Of a DNA stretch of 64,000 bases, positions 8,949 through 16,847 are shown piece by piece. The stretch is taken from assembly GCF_900115295.1 (NCBI RefSeq), contig NZ_FOVZ01000002.1:186001-250000 (forward strand). Reading direction: 5' to 3'. Position 1 is the stretch's first letter, and every line of letters starts with the position of its first letter. The notes beneath the pieces are model-generated. The model saw only the letters and a list, made by a program, of their open reading frames with translations, was not told the DNA's origin and searched no databases. Made by a program: the position numbers and the translations under genes. Source of the stretch: Sphingomonas sp. OK281 (GTDB lineage Bacteria; Pseudomonadota; Alphaproteobacteria; Sphingomonadales; Sphingomonadaceae).

Positions 8949-11357
8949 TTGGCCGATACGAAGACAGCAGCGATCGCGCCGACGATGATGCCGACACGAC
9001 GCGACCTATTCGGTCTGCTTGGCTCGGTCTCCGTCGCAGGGCTCGTCCCAGGCGTCGCGTACGCCGCGACGACGTCGCCGATCTACCGTGATGCACGCGC
9101 ACCGGTCGACCTCCGGGTGCGCGATCTGATGGCGCGGATGACGCTGGAGGAAAAGGTTGGCCAGACCATTTCGCTATGGGCGACCAAGGCGGACGTGATG
9201 ACTCCGGGCGGGCTCGATTTCGATCCGGCGCGTGCGACCGCGGCGTATCCTGCGGGGTTCGGGCAGGTCACGCGACCGTCCGACAAGCGCGGCGGGCCGT
9301 CGGTCGCGGTGACGGCGGGGGGCACTGGGGCTGCGTGGCGCGGAACCGCCTCGACGATCGCGTTCGTCAACGCGGTCCAGCGCTGGGCGCGCGGCACGCG
9401 GCTCGGCATTCCGGTGATCTTCCACGAGGAATCGCTGCACGGCTACATGGCGCCCGACGCGACGATGTTCCCGCAGGCGATCGGCATGGCGGGTGCGTTC
9501 GACCGCGACCTGATGCGCCGCGCACAGACGATCATCGGACGCGAGGTGCGCGCGCATGGCAGCCACCTCTCGCTGTCGCCGGTCGTCGACATCGCCCGCG
9601 ATCCGCGCTGGGGACGGATTGAGGAGACGTTCGGCGAGGATCCCTATCTGTGCGGCGAGATGGGGGTCGCCGCGGTCGAGGGTCTGCAGGGCGACAGCAC
9701 GACATTGGCGCCCGGCAAGGTCTTCGCGACGCTGAAACACATGACCGGGCACGGCCAGCCCCAGGCGGGCAATAATATCGGTCCCGCCCCGATCGGCGAG
9801 CGCGAACTGCGCGAGAGCTTCTTCCCGCCGTTCCGTAGCGTCGTGACGCGGACCGGAATCGGCGCGGTGATGCCGTCGTATAATGAGATCGATGGCGTGC
9901 CGAGCCACGCGAACCACTGGCTGCTCGGCGACGTGCTGCGCGGCGAATGGGGATTTTCGGGCGCGATCGTCAGCGATTACGGCGCGATCGAGGAGCTCGA
10001 CACGATCCACCACGTCGCGCGCGATCTGAACGGAGCGGCGAAGCTGGCGCTGGCCGCCGGCGTCGACAGCGCGCTGCCCGACGGACTGGCTTACCGCACG
10101 CTCCCCGCGCAGGTGCGCGCGGGGACGGTGCCGATCGCGCAGGTCGACGCGGCGTGCGCGCGGATGCTGGCGTTGAAGTTTCGCGCCGGCCTGTTCGAGC
10201 AGGGCGCTGTCGATCCCCGCGCGGCGGCTCGCCTGACGGGTAATGCCGAGGCGCGGGGCGTCGCGCTGGACGCAGCCCGCAAGTCGATGTGCCTGCTCAC
10301 CAACGACGGCACGCTGCCGCTCGCGCCCAAGGGCAAGATCGCGGTGATCGGGCCCAATGCAGCGATCGCCCGGCTCGGCGGCTATTCCGCGCCGCCGCGC
10401 CAGTCGGTGTCGCTGCTCGACGGCGTGCGCGCGCTCGTCGGGAACGCGGCGACCATCGTCCATGCGCAGGGCGTGTTCATAACCCAGAGCGAGGATCGCT
10501 CGCAGGACGAGGTGCTGCTCGGCGATCCGGTCAAGAATCGTGCACTGATCGCCGAGGCGGTCGAGGTCGCACGCGGTGTCGATACGATCATCCTCGCGAT
10601 CGGCGATACCGAGCAGACCAGCCGCGAGGGGTTTTCCGCCAACCATCTCGGCGACCGCACCACGCTGGACCTGCTCGGCGAGCAGAATGCGCTGTTCGAC
10701 GCGCTGCATGCGCTCGGCAAGCCGATCGTGATCGCGGCGATCAACGGGCGTCCGCCGAGCTGGCCCACCGTGATCGCGAAGGCGAACGCGGTGCTCGAAT
10801 GCTGGTATCCGGGACAGGAGGGCGGCACGGCGATGGCCGAGGCGCTGTTCGGGCGGATCAATCCGGGCGCCAAGCTGCCCGTGACCGTGGTCCGCGAAGT
10901 CGGGCAGGTGCCGCTCTATTACAACCGCAAGCCGTCGACGCAGCGCGGCTATCTGTTCGCGGACACGGCGCCGCTGTTCCCGTTCGGCCACGGGCTCAGC
11001 TACACACGCTTCGAGGTCGGCGCCCCGCGGCTGTCGGCGGCGAAGATCGGCATCGCCGGTAGCGTCGGGGTCGAGGTCGACGTCGCCAATATCGGGCAAC
11101 GTGCCGGCGACGAGGTCGTCCAGGTGTACGTGCGCGACCAGGTTTCGTCGGTCGCACGGCCGGTGATGGAGCTGAAGGGGTTCGAACGCGTGACGCTCGC
11201 ACCCGGCGAGCGGCGGACGTTGCGCTTCACCCTCGGCCCCGACGCCTTCGCGTTGTGGGACGTCGACATGCGCGAGGTCGTCGAGCCGGGCCTGTTCACG
11301 ATCATGGCCGGCCCGAGTTCGGCACAGGTGAAGACCGCGATCCTCGAAATCGCCTGA
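8949..11357 (+). CDS. Glycoside hydrolase family 3 (beta-xylosidase/beta-glucosidase type), Tat-exported
   Basis: An 802-residue GH3 enzyme. It starts with TTG at 8949, supported by AGGAGA five bases upstream. The N-terminus has a twin-arginine signal (PTRRDLFGLLGSVSVAGLVP). The GH3 N-domain shows DLMARMTLEEKVGQ, HEESLHGYM, ATLKHMTGHGQPQAG and the nucleophile motif SDYGAI (Asp near residue 343). The GH3 C-domain and a fibronectin-III-like tail (RRTLRFTLGPDAFALWD) follow. With GH67 beside it, a beta-xylosidase finishing glucuronoxylan oligosaccharides is the best guess; beta-glucosidase remains possible. It is divergent from the GH67 gene with a shared 115-base promoter gap. Confidence 0.92.
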   Translation: MADTKTAAIAPTMMPTRRDLFGLLGSVSVAGLVPGVAYAATTSPIYRDARAPVDLRVRDLMARMTLEEKVGQTISLWATKADVMTPGGLDFDPARATAAYPAGFGQVTRPSDKRGGPSVAVTAGGTGAAWRGTASTIAFVNAVQRWARGTRLGIPVIFHEESLHGYMAPDATMFPQAIGMAGAFDRDLMRRAQTIIGREVRAHGSHLSLSPVVDIARDPRWGRIEETFGEDPYLCGEMGVAAVEGLQGDSTTLAPGKVFATLKHMTGHGQPQAGNNIGPAPIGERELRESFFPPFRSVVTRTGIGAVMPSYNEIDGVPSHANHWLLGDVLRGEWGFSGAIVSDYGAIEELDTIHHVARDLNGAAKLALAAGVDSALPDGLAYRTLPAQVRAGTVPIAQVDAACARMLALKFRAGLFEQGAVDPRAAARLTGNAEARGVALDAARKSMCLLTNDGTLPLAPKGKIAVIGPNAAIARLGGYSAPPRQSVSLLDGVRALVGNAATIVHAQGVFITQSEDRSQDEVLLGDPVKNRALIAEAVEVARGVDTIILAIGDTEQTSREGFSANHLGDRTTLDLLGEQNALFDALHALGKPIVIAAINGRPPSWPTVIAKANAVLECWYPGQEGGTAMAEALFGRINPGAKLPVTVVREVGQVPLYYNRKPSTQRGYLFADTAPLFPFGHGLSYTRFEVGAPRLSAAKIGIAGSVGVEVDVANIGQRAGDEVVQVYVRDQVSSVARPVMELKGFERVTLAPGERRTLRFTLGPDAFALWDVDMREVVEPGLFTIMAGPSSAQVKTAILEIA

Positions 11358-11398
11358 AGCATCGCCAAGCCGCCCCGCTCCGCGCTACACTCGCCGTC

Positions 11399-12190
11399 AT
11401 GACGATCAGAATCGGTATTGGCGGCTGGACCTACGAGCCGTGGCGCGGGACCTTCTACCCGGAGAAATGGCCGCAGAAGCGCGAGCTCGACTATGCCGCC
11501 GAGCACGTCACCGCGATCGAGATCAACGGCACCTATTACGGCAGCCAGAAGCCCGCGACGTTCGCGTCCTGGGCGAAGGCGGTGCCCGACGGCTTCGTGT
11601 TCTCGCTCAAGGCGTCGCGCTATTGCACCAACCGCAAGGTGTTGGCCGAGGCGGGGGAATCGATCGCGAAGTTCACCGGGCAGGGGATCGTCGAACTCGG
11701 CGACCGGCTCGGGCCGATCCTGTGGCAGTTCATGGCGACCAAGAAATTCGACGCCGACGACTTCGCCGCGTTCCTGAAACTGTTGCCCGCCAGGCAGGAC
11801 GGCCTCGCGCTGCGCCATGCGATCCAGGTCCGCCACGAGAGTTTCGCGGTGCCCGAATTCGTCGCGATGTGCCGCGATGCCGGCGTCGCGATCGTGTTCG
11901 CGCAGTCCGCCGAATATCCCGCGATCGCCGACGTCACCGGCGACTTCGTCTATGCACGGCTGGAGGATGCGGAGGAGCGTTTCGTCGCCGGCTACGCCCC
12001 GACCGCGCTCGACGACTGGGCCGCCAAGGCTAAGACCTGGGCGGCGGGGGGGCGGCCCGATGGTTTGCCCTATGTCGAGGACGCCGCCCCCGCTAACCAC
12101 CTGCGCGAGACGTTCGTGTTCTTCATCAACGGCGCCAAGGTCCGCGCGCCACAGGCGGCAATGGCACTGATCGAGCGGGTTTCCGGATAA
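11399..12190 (+). CDS. DUF72 (YecE-like) family protein
   Basis: A 263-residue soluble protein of the DUF72 family, which folds as a TIM barrel. Typical features are IGIGGWTYEPWRGTFYP at the N-terminus, LDYAAEHVTAIEINGTYYG, FVFSLKASRYCTN, LGPILWQF and YARLEDAEE near the C-terminus. Its biochemical role is not established. The ATG at 11399 gives the standard family N-terminus; the frame is open upstream to 11255 but that overlaps the GH3 gene. It lies 41 bases after the GH3 gene and may be co-transcribed with it. Confidence 0.9.
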   Translation: MTIRIGIGGWTYEPWRGTFYPEKWPQKRELDYAAEHVTAIEINGTYYGSQKPATFASWAKAVPDGFVFSLKASRYCTNRKVLAEAGESIAKFTGQGIVELGDRLGPILWQFMATKKFDADDFAAFLKLLPARQDGLALRHAIQVRHESFAVPEFVAMCRDAGVAIVFAQSAEYPAIADVTGDFVYARLEDAEERFVAGYAPTALDDWAAKAKTWAAGGRPDGLPYVEDAAPANHLRETFVFFINGAKVRAPQAAMALIERVSG

Positions 12191-12248
12191 GGAGAGCGGC
12201 TGGTTGCGCCCACTTGTGGACATTCGCCAGATGAGCCTAGCATCAGGC

Positions 12249-12365
12249 ATGACAGCTCCAATCGACCGCAGCCGGACATTCCTCGGCCCTGTAATCGCGG
12301 GAATAATCCTGATCGTCCTCTTTGGCGGCTATGTGCTCTTCGCGTGGCTGGCAGGCGACGTTTGA
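12249..12365 (+). CDS. Very small single-pass membrane protein (38 aa)
   Basis: ATG at 12249 to TGA at 12365 encodes 38 residues: a short polar N-terminus (MTAPIDRSRTF), one hydrophobic segment of about 22 residues (GPVIAGIILIVLFGGYVLF) and a short tail ending in AGDV. A clean membrane helix over most of the length argues for a real gene. No homologue is recognised. It is the first member of a run of small genes separated by the hairpin repeat that starts two bases after its stop. A ribosome-binding site is not obvious. Confidence 0.5.
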   Translation: MTAPIDRSRTFLGPVIAGIILIVLFGGYVLFAWLAGDV

Positions 12366-12366
12366 C

Positions 12367-12394
12367 GTCCGCTTTCCTTCCCATTTCGGACATT
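12367..12394. repeat. 28-base hairpin repeat, copy 1
   Basis: GTCCGCTTTCCTTCCCATTT followed by CGGACATT. The ends GTCCG and CGGAC pair, giving a short hairpin. The unit begins directly after the stop of the 38-residue gene. Related units are at 12486, 12955, 12983, 13724, 13751 and 14021, always at gene boundaries; a degenerate one (GCGCCCACTTGTGGACATT) is near 12205. Confidence 0.75.
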
Positions 12395-12485
12395 CAGGGT
12401 CCGTTGAATTCATAAAAAGTAGTAGGTCCGCTCATCGACCGTATGGGAAACCTTTCAAGCCTTAAAGAGCGCGACGAAGCGCGTT

Positions 12486-12510
12486 GTCCGCTTTCGCCCA
12501 ATAGCAGACG
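12486..12510. repeat. 28-base hairpin repeat, copy 2 (degenerate)
   Basis: GTCCGCTTTCGCCCAATAGC followed by AGACG. The left arm and the CCCAAT core match the other copies, while the right arm carries AGAC instead of GGAC. It lies upstream of the 129-residue hypothetical gene. Confidence 0.65.
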
Positions 12511-12557
12511 GACGATCGCTGTGACATACTACAGACTCTGTGTTTCGGGGTGCCGCC

Positions 12558-12947
12558 ATGATTCATATAATTCTTTTTGCGCTTTCAGCGATGACTTCGA
12601 CCGTTCCTGTGGAGCTTCAAGGAACCTATGCTGATGCACTTGGATCATGTAAGTCTGGAAACTCCATTTATATCCGTGAAAACAATATTGAATGGGGTGG
12701 CAGGACCGATCGCGTAGTCTTCGCCGAGCGGTTGACGCCATCTTCTGCACATTTGTTTATCGAGAGGTCGAATGCGGGTCGGGGCAGCGTTGAGTTACAC
12801 TTCGAGATACAAGGCGACCACAGCGAGCACATGATCGTAATCGACCACCTCAGCGACGCCGAGGACATCGCCGCACGCGGAAGACCAACCCCAGACAAGT
12901 CCATGATCGGCTTCTATCAGCGCTGCGAGAGCAGTAAACACCGATAG
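12558..12947 (+). CDS. Hypothetical secreted protein (129 aa)
   Basis: A 129-residue protein with a short hydrophobic N-terminus (MIHIILFALSAMTSTVPVEL) that could be a signal peptide, followed by a beta-rich body (LQGTYADALGSC, IYIRENNIEWGG, GFYQRCESS). Two cysteines, after residue 25 and near the C-terminus, could pair in the periplasm. Base composition is clearly lower in GC than the flanking genes. A GTG at 12540 is an alternative start, but the ATG at 12558 places the hydrophobic segment first. No family is recognised. It lies in the small-gene array between two hairpin repeats. Confidence 0.6.
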   Translation: MIHIILFALSAMTSTVPVELQGTYADALGSCKSGNSIYIRENNIEWGGRTDRVVFAERLTPSSAHLFIERSNAGRGSVELHFEIQGDHSEHMIVIDHLSDAEDIAARGRPTPDKSMIGFYQRCESSKHR

Positions 12948-12954
12948 GCTGTTC

Positions 12955-13007
12955 GTCCGCTTTCCTGCCCATCTCGGCCATTACGCTATCGCCCAATTGC
13001 GGTCATT
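12955..13007. repeat. 28-base hairpin repeat, tandem copies 3 and 4
   Basis: Two units back to back: GTCCGCTTTCCTGCCCATCT then CGGCCATT (12955-12982), and ACGCTATCGCCCAATTGCGG then TCATT (12983-13007). The first is of the CTTCCC type, the second of the GCCCAATT type. The same tandem order recurs at 13724-13775. Confidence 0.7.
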
Positions 13008-13030
13008 CCTCTTCGGGGTTAGAAAGGCTT

Positions 13031-13327
13031 ATGGCATTCCAGTCGATGATAACCGCACTAACTTGGGGAACTTTAATAGTTCTTCCTCCAATCGGCGGTT
13101 GCTGGCTTGGACGTGTTCAGAACGCCTCTCTGAGAATGATATTTTTAGCGTTGTTTTTGCTTACCCCCGTCTGGATTTTGACGATATTGATGGCAACAAC
13201 GCCTCCAGCGCCGCCTACCAGTTTTGCTTGGTGGGAGGCGGGTCTCATTATGATCCTTCCCGCGATCGTGATCTGGGGAATGCTCGCTGGGACGGGATAT
13301 GTGGTAAGCCGCAGAAACGGCAGCTAA
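13031..13327 (+). CDS. Small membrane protein (98 aa)
   Basis: Encodes 98 residues with three likely membrane segments: ITALTWGTLIVLPPIGGCWL, LRMIFLALFLLTPVWILTIL, and WEAGLIMILPAIVIWGMLAG, ending in a basic tail (VVSRRNGS). The ATG at 13031 follows AGAAAGG. No family is recognised. GC content is lower than in the flanking housekeeping genes. It is the third small gene in the array separated by hairpin repeats. Confidence 0.55.
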   Translation: MAFQSMITALTWGTLIVLPPIGGCWLGRVQNASLRMIFLALFLLTPVWILTILMATTPPAPPTSFAWWEAGLIMILPAIVIWGMLAGTGYVVSRRNGS

Positions 13328-13399
13328 CCTTCCATTCCAGACGTTCACGGGCCGGTCGCAGCGAACGGCAACACACGCCCATACCTTACCGGAGATGAG

Positions 13400-13666
13400 C
13401 TACGACGCCGTTTCCGAAAGCTGTCGTTCGATCTGCACAAGCAGCAAACTGCCTGCCACCGTCGATGCGATTAGACACGGTGCATCCCATTCCTGTTCGA
13501 ACAGGAAGGTCTCACCGCCGAACACTATTCGGGAATAGGAGCCATGCAATTCCGGGATCGCTTCGCCGAACAAGTAGGAGATTGCTCCTCGCACCAACTG
13601 CATATCAACCGGTGCGAACTCCAACGATGACGTGCCATTGGGAAGCGGGAGAAGGGTCACAGCCAT
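13400..13666 (-). CDS. Small hypothetical protein (88 aa), reverse strand
   Basis: An 88-residue protein with a mixed, globular-looking composition: LPNGTSSLEFAPVDMQLVRG, ISYLFGEAIPELHGSYSRIV, then FGGETFLFEQEWDAPCLIAS. It has no signal peptide or clear membrane segment, and no family is recognised. It is the only reverse-strand gene in the small-gene array. An overlapping forward frame (13465-13668) is lower quality. The ribosome-binding site is weak, which limits confidence. Confidence 0.5.
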   Translation of the reverse strand: MAVTLLPLPNGTSSLEFAPVDMQLVRGAISYLFGEAIPELHGSYSRIVFGGETFLFEQEWDAPCLIASTVAGSLLLVQIERQLSETAS

Positions 13667-13723
13667 GAGCCATTATGGCATTTGTGCGGCGGTTTTCCTA
13701 CTTGCTGCTCCCGAAAGCCGCCT

Positions 13724-13775
13724 GTACGCTTTCCTTCCCAAAGCGGCCATTCCGCTTTCGCCCAATTGCGGACAT
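13724..13775. repeat. 28-base hairpin repeat, tandem copies 5 and 6
   Basis: GTACGCTTTCCTTCCCAAAG then CGGCCATT (13724-13751), followed directly by TCCGCTTTCGCCCAATTGCG then GACAT (13751-13775). The second copy has a perfect TCCGC/GCGGA stem. The pair stands just before the next small gene, as the pair at 12955 does. Confidence 0.72.
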
Positions 13776-13800
13776 CGTAGCTTAATGCTTAGAAGGTGGC

Positions 13801-14004
13801 GTGCCTGATACTACAACACCCAATGATGATCACCGAGTTCGCCCTGTAGCCCGCCATATAAGCGGCCCCCTGATGCTCGGGCTTTTGACTATACCATTGT
13901 TGTTCGGCTGGTTTCTAGCTCGCAGGGGATATCCCAATAGTACGAGGGCAGTCGTTGCGGTTTATGCTCTGCTCGCGCCAGCAATCGCAATTTTGGTGCG
14001 TTAG
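13801..14004 (+). CDS. Small two-helix membrane protein (67 aa)
   Basis: A 67-residue protein that starts with GTG at 13801, preceded by AAGGTGG. After a polar N-terminus (MPDTTTPNDDHRVRP) it has two membrane helices joined by a short basic turn: GPLMLGLLTIPLLFGWFLAR, then RRGYPNSTR, then AVVAVYALLAPAIAILVR. No function is known. It is the last of the small-gene array and is followed by a half copy of the hairpin repeat. Confidence 0.55.
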   Translation: MPDTTTPNDDHRVRPVARHISGPLMLGLLTIPLLFGWFLARRGYPNSTRAVVAVYALLAPAIAILVR

Positions 14005-14020
14005 CACAGGGCCAACGTTA

Positions 14021-14040
14021 GGCCGCTTTCCTTCCCTTTT
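14021..14040. repeat. 28-base hairpin repeat, truncated copy 7
   Basis: GGCCGCTTTCCTTCCCTTTT keeps the left arm and CCTTCCC core but has lost the right arm. It marks the right edge of the small-gene array. Confidence 0.6.
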
Positions 14041-14226
14041 TATACGCCCGCCTGACATCATGCGAGGGCTGAAAGACGGGCCGCTGATGCTCGACAAGCG
14101 CGGCTCGTCGGACTCGCACCGATCGAACGCACACAGGTCCGCACCGCGCACATCGCCAATAGCCGCGGCCGATGTTGACGTTGCGTTGTGGACCGCCCTG
14201 CGCCGTGGGACGGCGACCTGCGAACC

Positions 14227-15882
14227 TCAAACGCCGCTGGTGTCGGACGTCTCGGGTACGGCAACCTCGGGAACGGGCGTCGGGATCACCACCGGTGCCG
14301 GCTGCGGCTGGCCTGCCTGGCCGATCAGCGCAGTGTTCTCGATCACGTCGAGCGCCTGGCGCGCGATCACGTAGCGGCGCGCGGCCTCCATCCAGTTGCC
14401 CGCCTGTGCCGCCCCCGGCAGCCGCGCCACTTCGGCACGTGCCGCCTCGACCTGCCCCGCTTCGAGCAGGCGGCGTGCGCGGGCGAGGCGATCGGTCGGC
14501 ATCGGCGACGGCGTGCCCGCCTTGCGCAGGACGACCAGCGAATCGATCTGGTGCTGGATCGTGTCGAGCCAGCCGTCGCCGGTCGACGCGGTGATGTCGG
14601 GCGCGATCGTATCGAGGCCCTGGCGCAGATCCTCCAGCGTCACCGGCTGGTGCGACGCCTGGATCAGCAGCGTCGTCGCGCGTGGCTGCGCCTGGCCGAA
14701 GCGGAGCCGCAACTGCTCCTCGAGATAGCCGAGCCCGACGCCGCGATCGAGCGCACGCCGCGCGGCGAACGCCACCATCAGGCCCTCCGCACGCGTCGCC
14801 TGTCCGCTGGCCGCGGCGGCATCCGTGGTGATCGCCGCCGTGCGCGCTTCGAGTGCGGTCAGCTGCGCCGCCAGCGTCGCCTCGCGCGTCGCCAGCACCG
14901 CGGTATCGACCGGTGCGGGCGCCTGGGGCTGGCCGTCGGGACCGAGCGGTTGCGACGGGATATAGCCGGCATTGCCCGCCGCGAGCTTCTGTCCTGCCGC
15001 GGTCGATGCGGCGTTGGTCGGATAGAGGCTGGCGAACCACGGCAGCGTCCGGACCGCATAGCCCATCAGGCCGAGCCCGGCGATGAAGGCGAGGCCGATC
15101 AGCGCCACGATGACGCCCGTTTTGGGTCCGCGTGCCCGTGGGCGGTCGGTCGGCACGTAGTCGCTCATGGCGTGCTTATCCCCGGCATGCGCACGATGGT
15201 CAATCGCGCGCGTGTTCGCATGTGCAGCGGCGAGCGCGACGACGGCGGAATCGGTCGGTTGCGGCGCGATTTTCACGTCCTTCCAGCCCGGCCCGGCCGC
15301 ATCGCCGACCGCGCGACTGATCGCGATCACGTCGATCCGCGCGCGATCCGCACCGCTCGCCTCGACCAGCGCCGCCAGCCGTGCGGCGGCGCGCGCGGAA
15401 TGGACCAGCACGGCGCTATCCTCGAACGACCGCGCCACGTCGGAGGCCAGCGGCACCGCCTCGCTGGCATAGACGGTCACGGTTTCCACACTATCGTCGA
15501 TCGCCGTGCGCTCGCGCCCGGCAAGATGCAGCAGCCGCGCAAAGCCGCGATCGCGCGCCTCCGCGATGACCGCCTGCGCGTCCGCATCGCCCGTGACCGC
15601 CACCGCGAACCCGGCGTCGCGCGCCGCCATCGCCGTCGCCGCACCGACCGCGACGACCGGCAGCCGCTTCATCGCGTCGAGCCCGCTGCCACCGTGCCGC
15701 ACCGCATTCGCGCTGGTCAGCAACACCCCGTCGAACCCGATCGGGTTCGGCGGCGTCCAATAGACCGGCACGACCGCGAACAGCGGAACCTGTCGCACGT
15801 CGAGCCCGAGCGCCCGCAGCGCGGCGGCGGTGCGCGTGTTGCCGGGTTCCGGTCGCAGCACGACCAGAGAGGGCGCCGTCAT
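14227..15882 (-). CDS. hemD: Uroporphyrinogen-III synthase fused in frame to a mitofilin/HemX-like membrane protein
   Basis: A 551-residue open frame. Residues 1 to about 230 are HemD, which closes hydroxymethylbilane to uroporphyrinogen III: LVVLRPEPGNTRTAAAL at the start, DGVLLTSANAVRHGG, VVAVGAATAMAARDAGF, ISRAVGDAAG. The start at 15882 overlaps the hemC stop (ATGA). Residues 239-551 form a second protein type: a polar N-terminus (MSDYVPTDRPRARG), one membrane helix (VIVALIGLAFIAGLGLMGYA) and a long helical periplasmic part resembling the mitofilin/HemX family. The two are usually separate genes. No stop separates them here, though the Met at 15168 could be an internal start. Whether one or two proteins are made is not decidable from sequence. 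Confidence 0.82.
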   Translation of the reverse strand: MTAPSLVVLRPEPGNTRTAAALRALGLDVRQVPLFAVVPVYWTPPNPIGFDGVLLTSANAVRHGGSGLDAMKRLPVVAVGAATAMAARDAGFAVAVTGDADAQAVIAEARDRGFARLLHLAGRERTAIDDSVETVTVYASEAVPLASDVARSFEDSAVLVHSARAAARLAALVEASGADRARIDVIAISRAVGDAAGPGWKDVKIAPQPTDSAVVALAAAHANTRAIDHRAHAGDKHAMSDYVPTDRPRARGPKTGVIVALIGLAFIAGLGLMGYAVRTLPWFASLYPTNAASTAAGQKLAAGNAGYIPSQPLGPDGQPQAPAPVDTAVLATREATLAAQLTALEARTAAITTDAAAASGQATRAEGLMVAFAARRALDRGVGLGYLEEQLRLRFGQAQPRATTLLIQASHQPVTLEDLRQGLDTIAPDITASTGDGWLDTIQHQIDSLVVLRKAGTPSPMPTDRLARARRLLEAGQVEAARAEVARLPGAAQAGNWMEAARRYVIARQALDVIENTALIGQAGQPQPAPVVIPTPVPEVAVPETSDTSGV

Positions 15883-16784
15883 GCCGCGAACAGGCGTCGG
15901 ACGCTGGCCGGCGCGCGCGCCAGCAGGTCCTCCGCGAGCGCCGTCCCGAGATCGTCGTCGATCGTACCCTCGATCGATCCGTCGACATCGCACGCGCCAT
16001 CCTCGGCGATCAGCTCGGCGCGCAACGTCAGCGTCTCGCCCGCGAGCGACGCCAGGGCCGCGACCGGCGAATGGCAATCCGCCCCCAGCCGCGCGAGCAG
16101 CGCCCGCTCGGTCAGCACGCACAGGCTCGTATCGCGGTGGTCGATCGCCGCGACGATCTCGCCCGCGGCACTCCCGGCGAGCACCTCGACCCCGACCGCA
16201 CCCTGGGCAGGCGCGGGCAACATCACGTCGGTCGGGATCGCATGGCCGTCGTCGCGCCCGAGCCGGTCGAGCCCGGCGGCGGCAAGCAGCGTCGCATCCA
16301 TCTCGCCGCTCGCCACCCGGCCGAGCCGCGTATCGACGTTGCCGCGGATCAGCACGATCTCCAGATCGGGCCGCAGTCGCAGCATCTGCGCACGCCGCCG
16401 CGGCGAACTGGTGCCGACCACCGCATGCGGGCGCAGGTCGGCGAGCGTCTCCGCGCCGATCAGCCGGTCGCGTACATCGGCACGTGGCAGCATCGCCGCG
16501 ATCCTCAACGTGCCGGGCCTGATCGTCTCGACGTCCTTCATCGAATGCACCGCGCAGTCGATATCGCCGTCATGCAGCGCGCGATCGAGTTCCTTGGTCC
16601 ACAGCGCCTTGCCGCCGATCTCGGCGAGCGCGCGATCCTGCACGCGGTCGCCGGTGGTGCGGATCACGACGATCTCGACCATCTCGGGCGACCAGCCATG
16701 CGCCGCGCACAGTGCATCGCGCACCATGCCCGCCTGGGTGAGAGCGAGCGGCGAACCGCGCGTACCGAGCCGAAAACGAGTCAT
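15879..16784 (-). CDS. hemC: Hydroxymethylbilane synthase (porphobilinogen deaminase)
   Basis: A 301-residue cytoplasmic enzyme that polymerises four porphobilinogens to hydroxymethylbilane in haem synthesis. Signatures: FRLGTRGSPLALTQAG at the N-terminus, GGKALWTKELDRALHDGDID, AVHSMKDVE, VVGTSSPRRRAQ, RGNVDTRLGR, APAQGAVGVE, and LLARLGADCHSPVAA, which carries the cysteine that binds the dipyrromethane cofactor. The start at 16784 gives the standard N-terminus. It is divergent from tsaD (63 bases apart) and translationally coupled to hemD. Confidence 0.96.
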   Translation of the reverse strand: MTRFRLGTRGSPLALTQAGMVRDALCAAHGWSPEMVEIVVIRTTGDRVQDRALAEIGGKALWTKELDRALHDGDIDCAVHSMKDVETIRPGTLRIAAMLPRADVRDRLIGAETLADLRPHAVVGTSSPRRRAQMLRLRPDLEIVLIRGNVDTRLGRVASGEMDATLLAAAGLDRLGRDDGHAIPTDVMLPAPAQGAVGVEVLAGSAAGEIVAAIDHRDTSLCVLTERALLARLGADCHSPVAALASLAGETLTLRAELIAEDGACDVDGSIEGTIDDDLGTALAEDLLARAPASVRRLFAA

Positions 16785-16847
16785 CACCGCGCCATGCAGA
16801 AACCGCGCGGCTTCGACAAGCTTGGCGCGGCGCGATAGGGGTAAGCG

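Noticed and set aside
6359..9091. 910-codon forward frame opposite the SGNH and GH67 genes
   Set aside because: It is Arg/His-rich without any domain and is the shadow of two well-supported enzymes.
12443..12634. 63-codon forward frame before the 129-residue gene
   Set aside because: It overlaps a hairpin repeat and the start of a better gene in another frame, and has no domain-like pattern.
12997..13398. 133-codon forward frame overlapping the 98-residue membrane protein
   Set aside because: The other frame has three clear membrane helices and a ribosome-binding site; this one does not.
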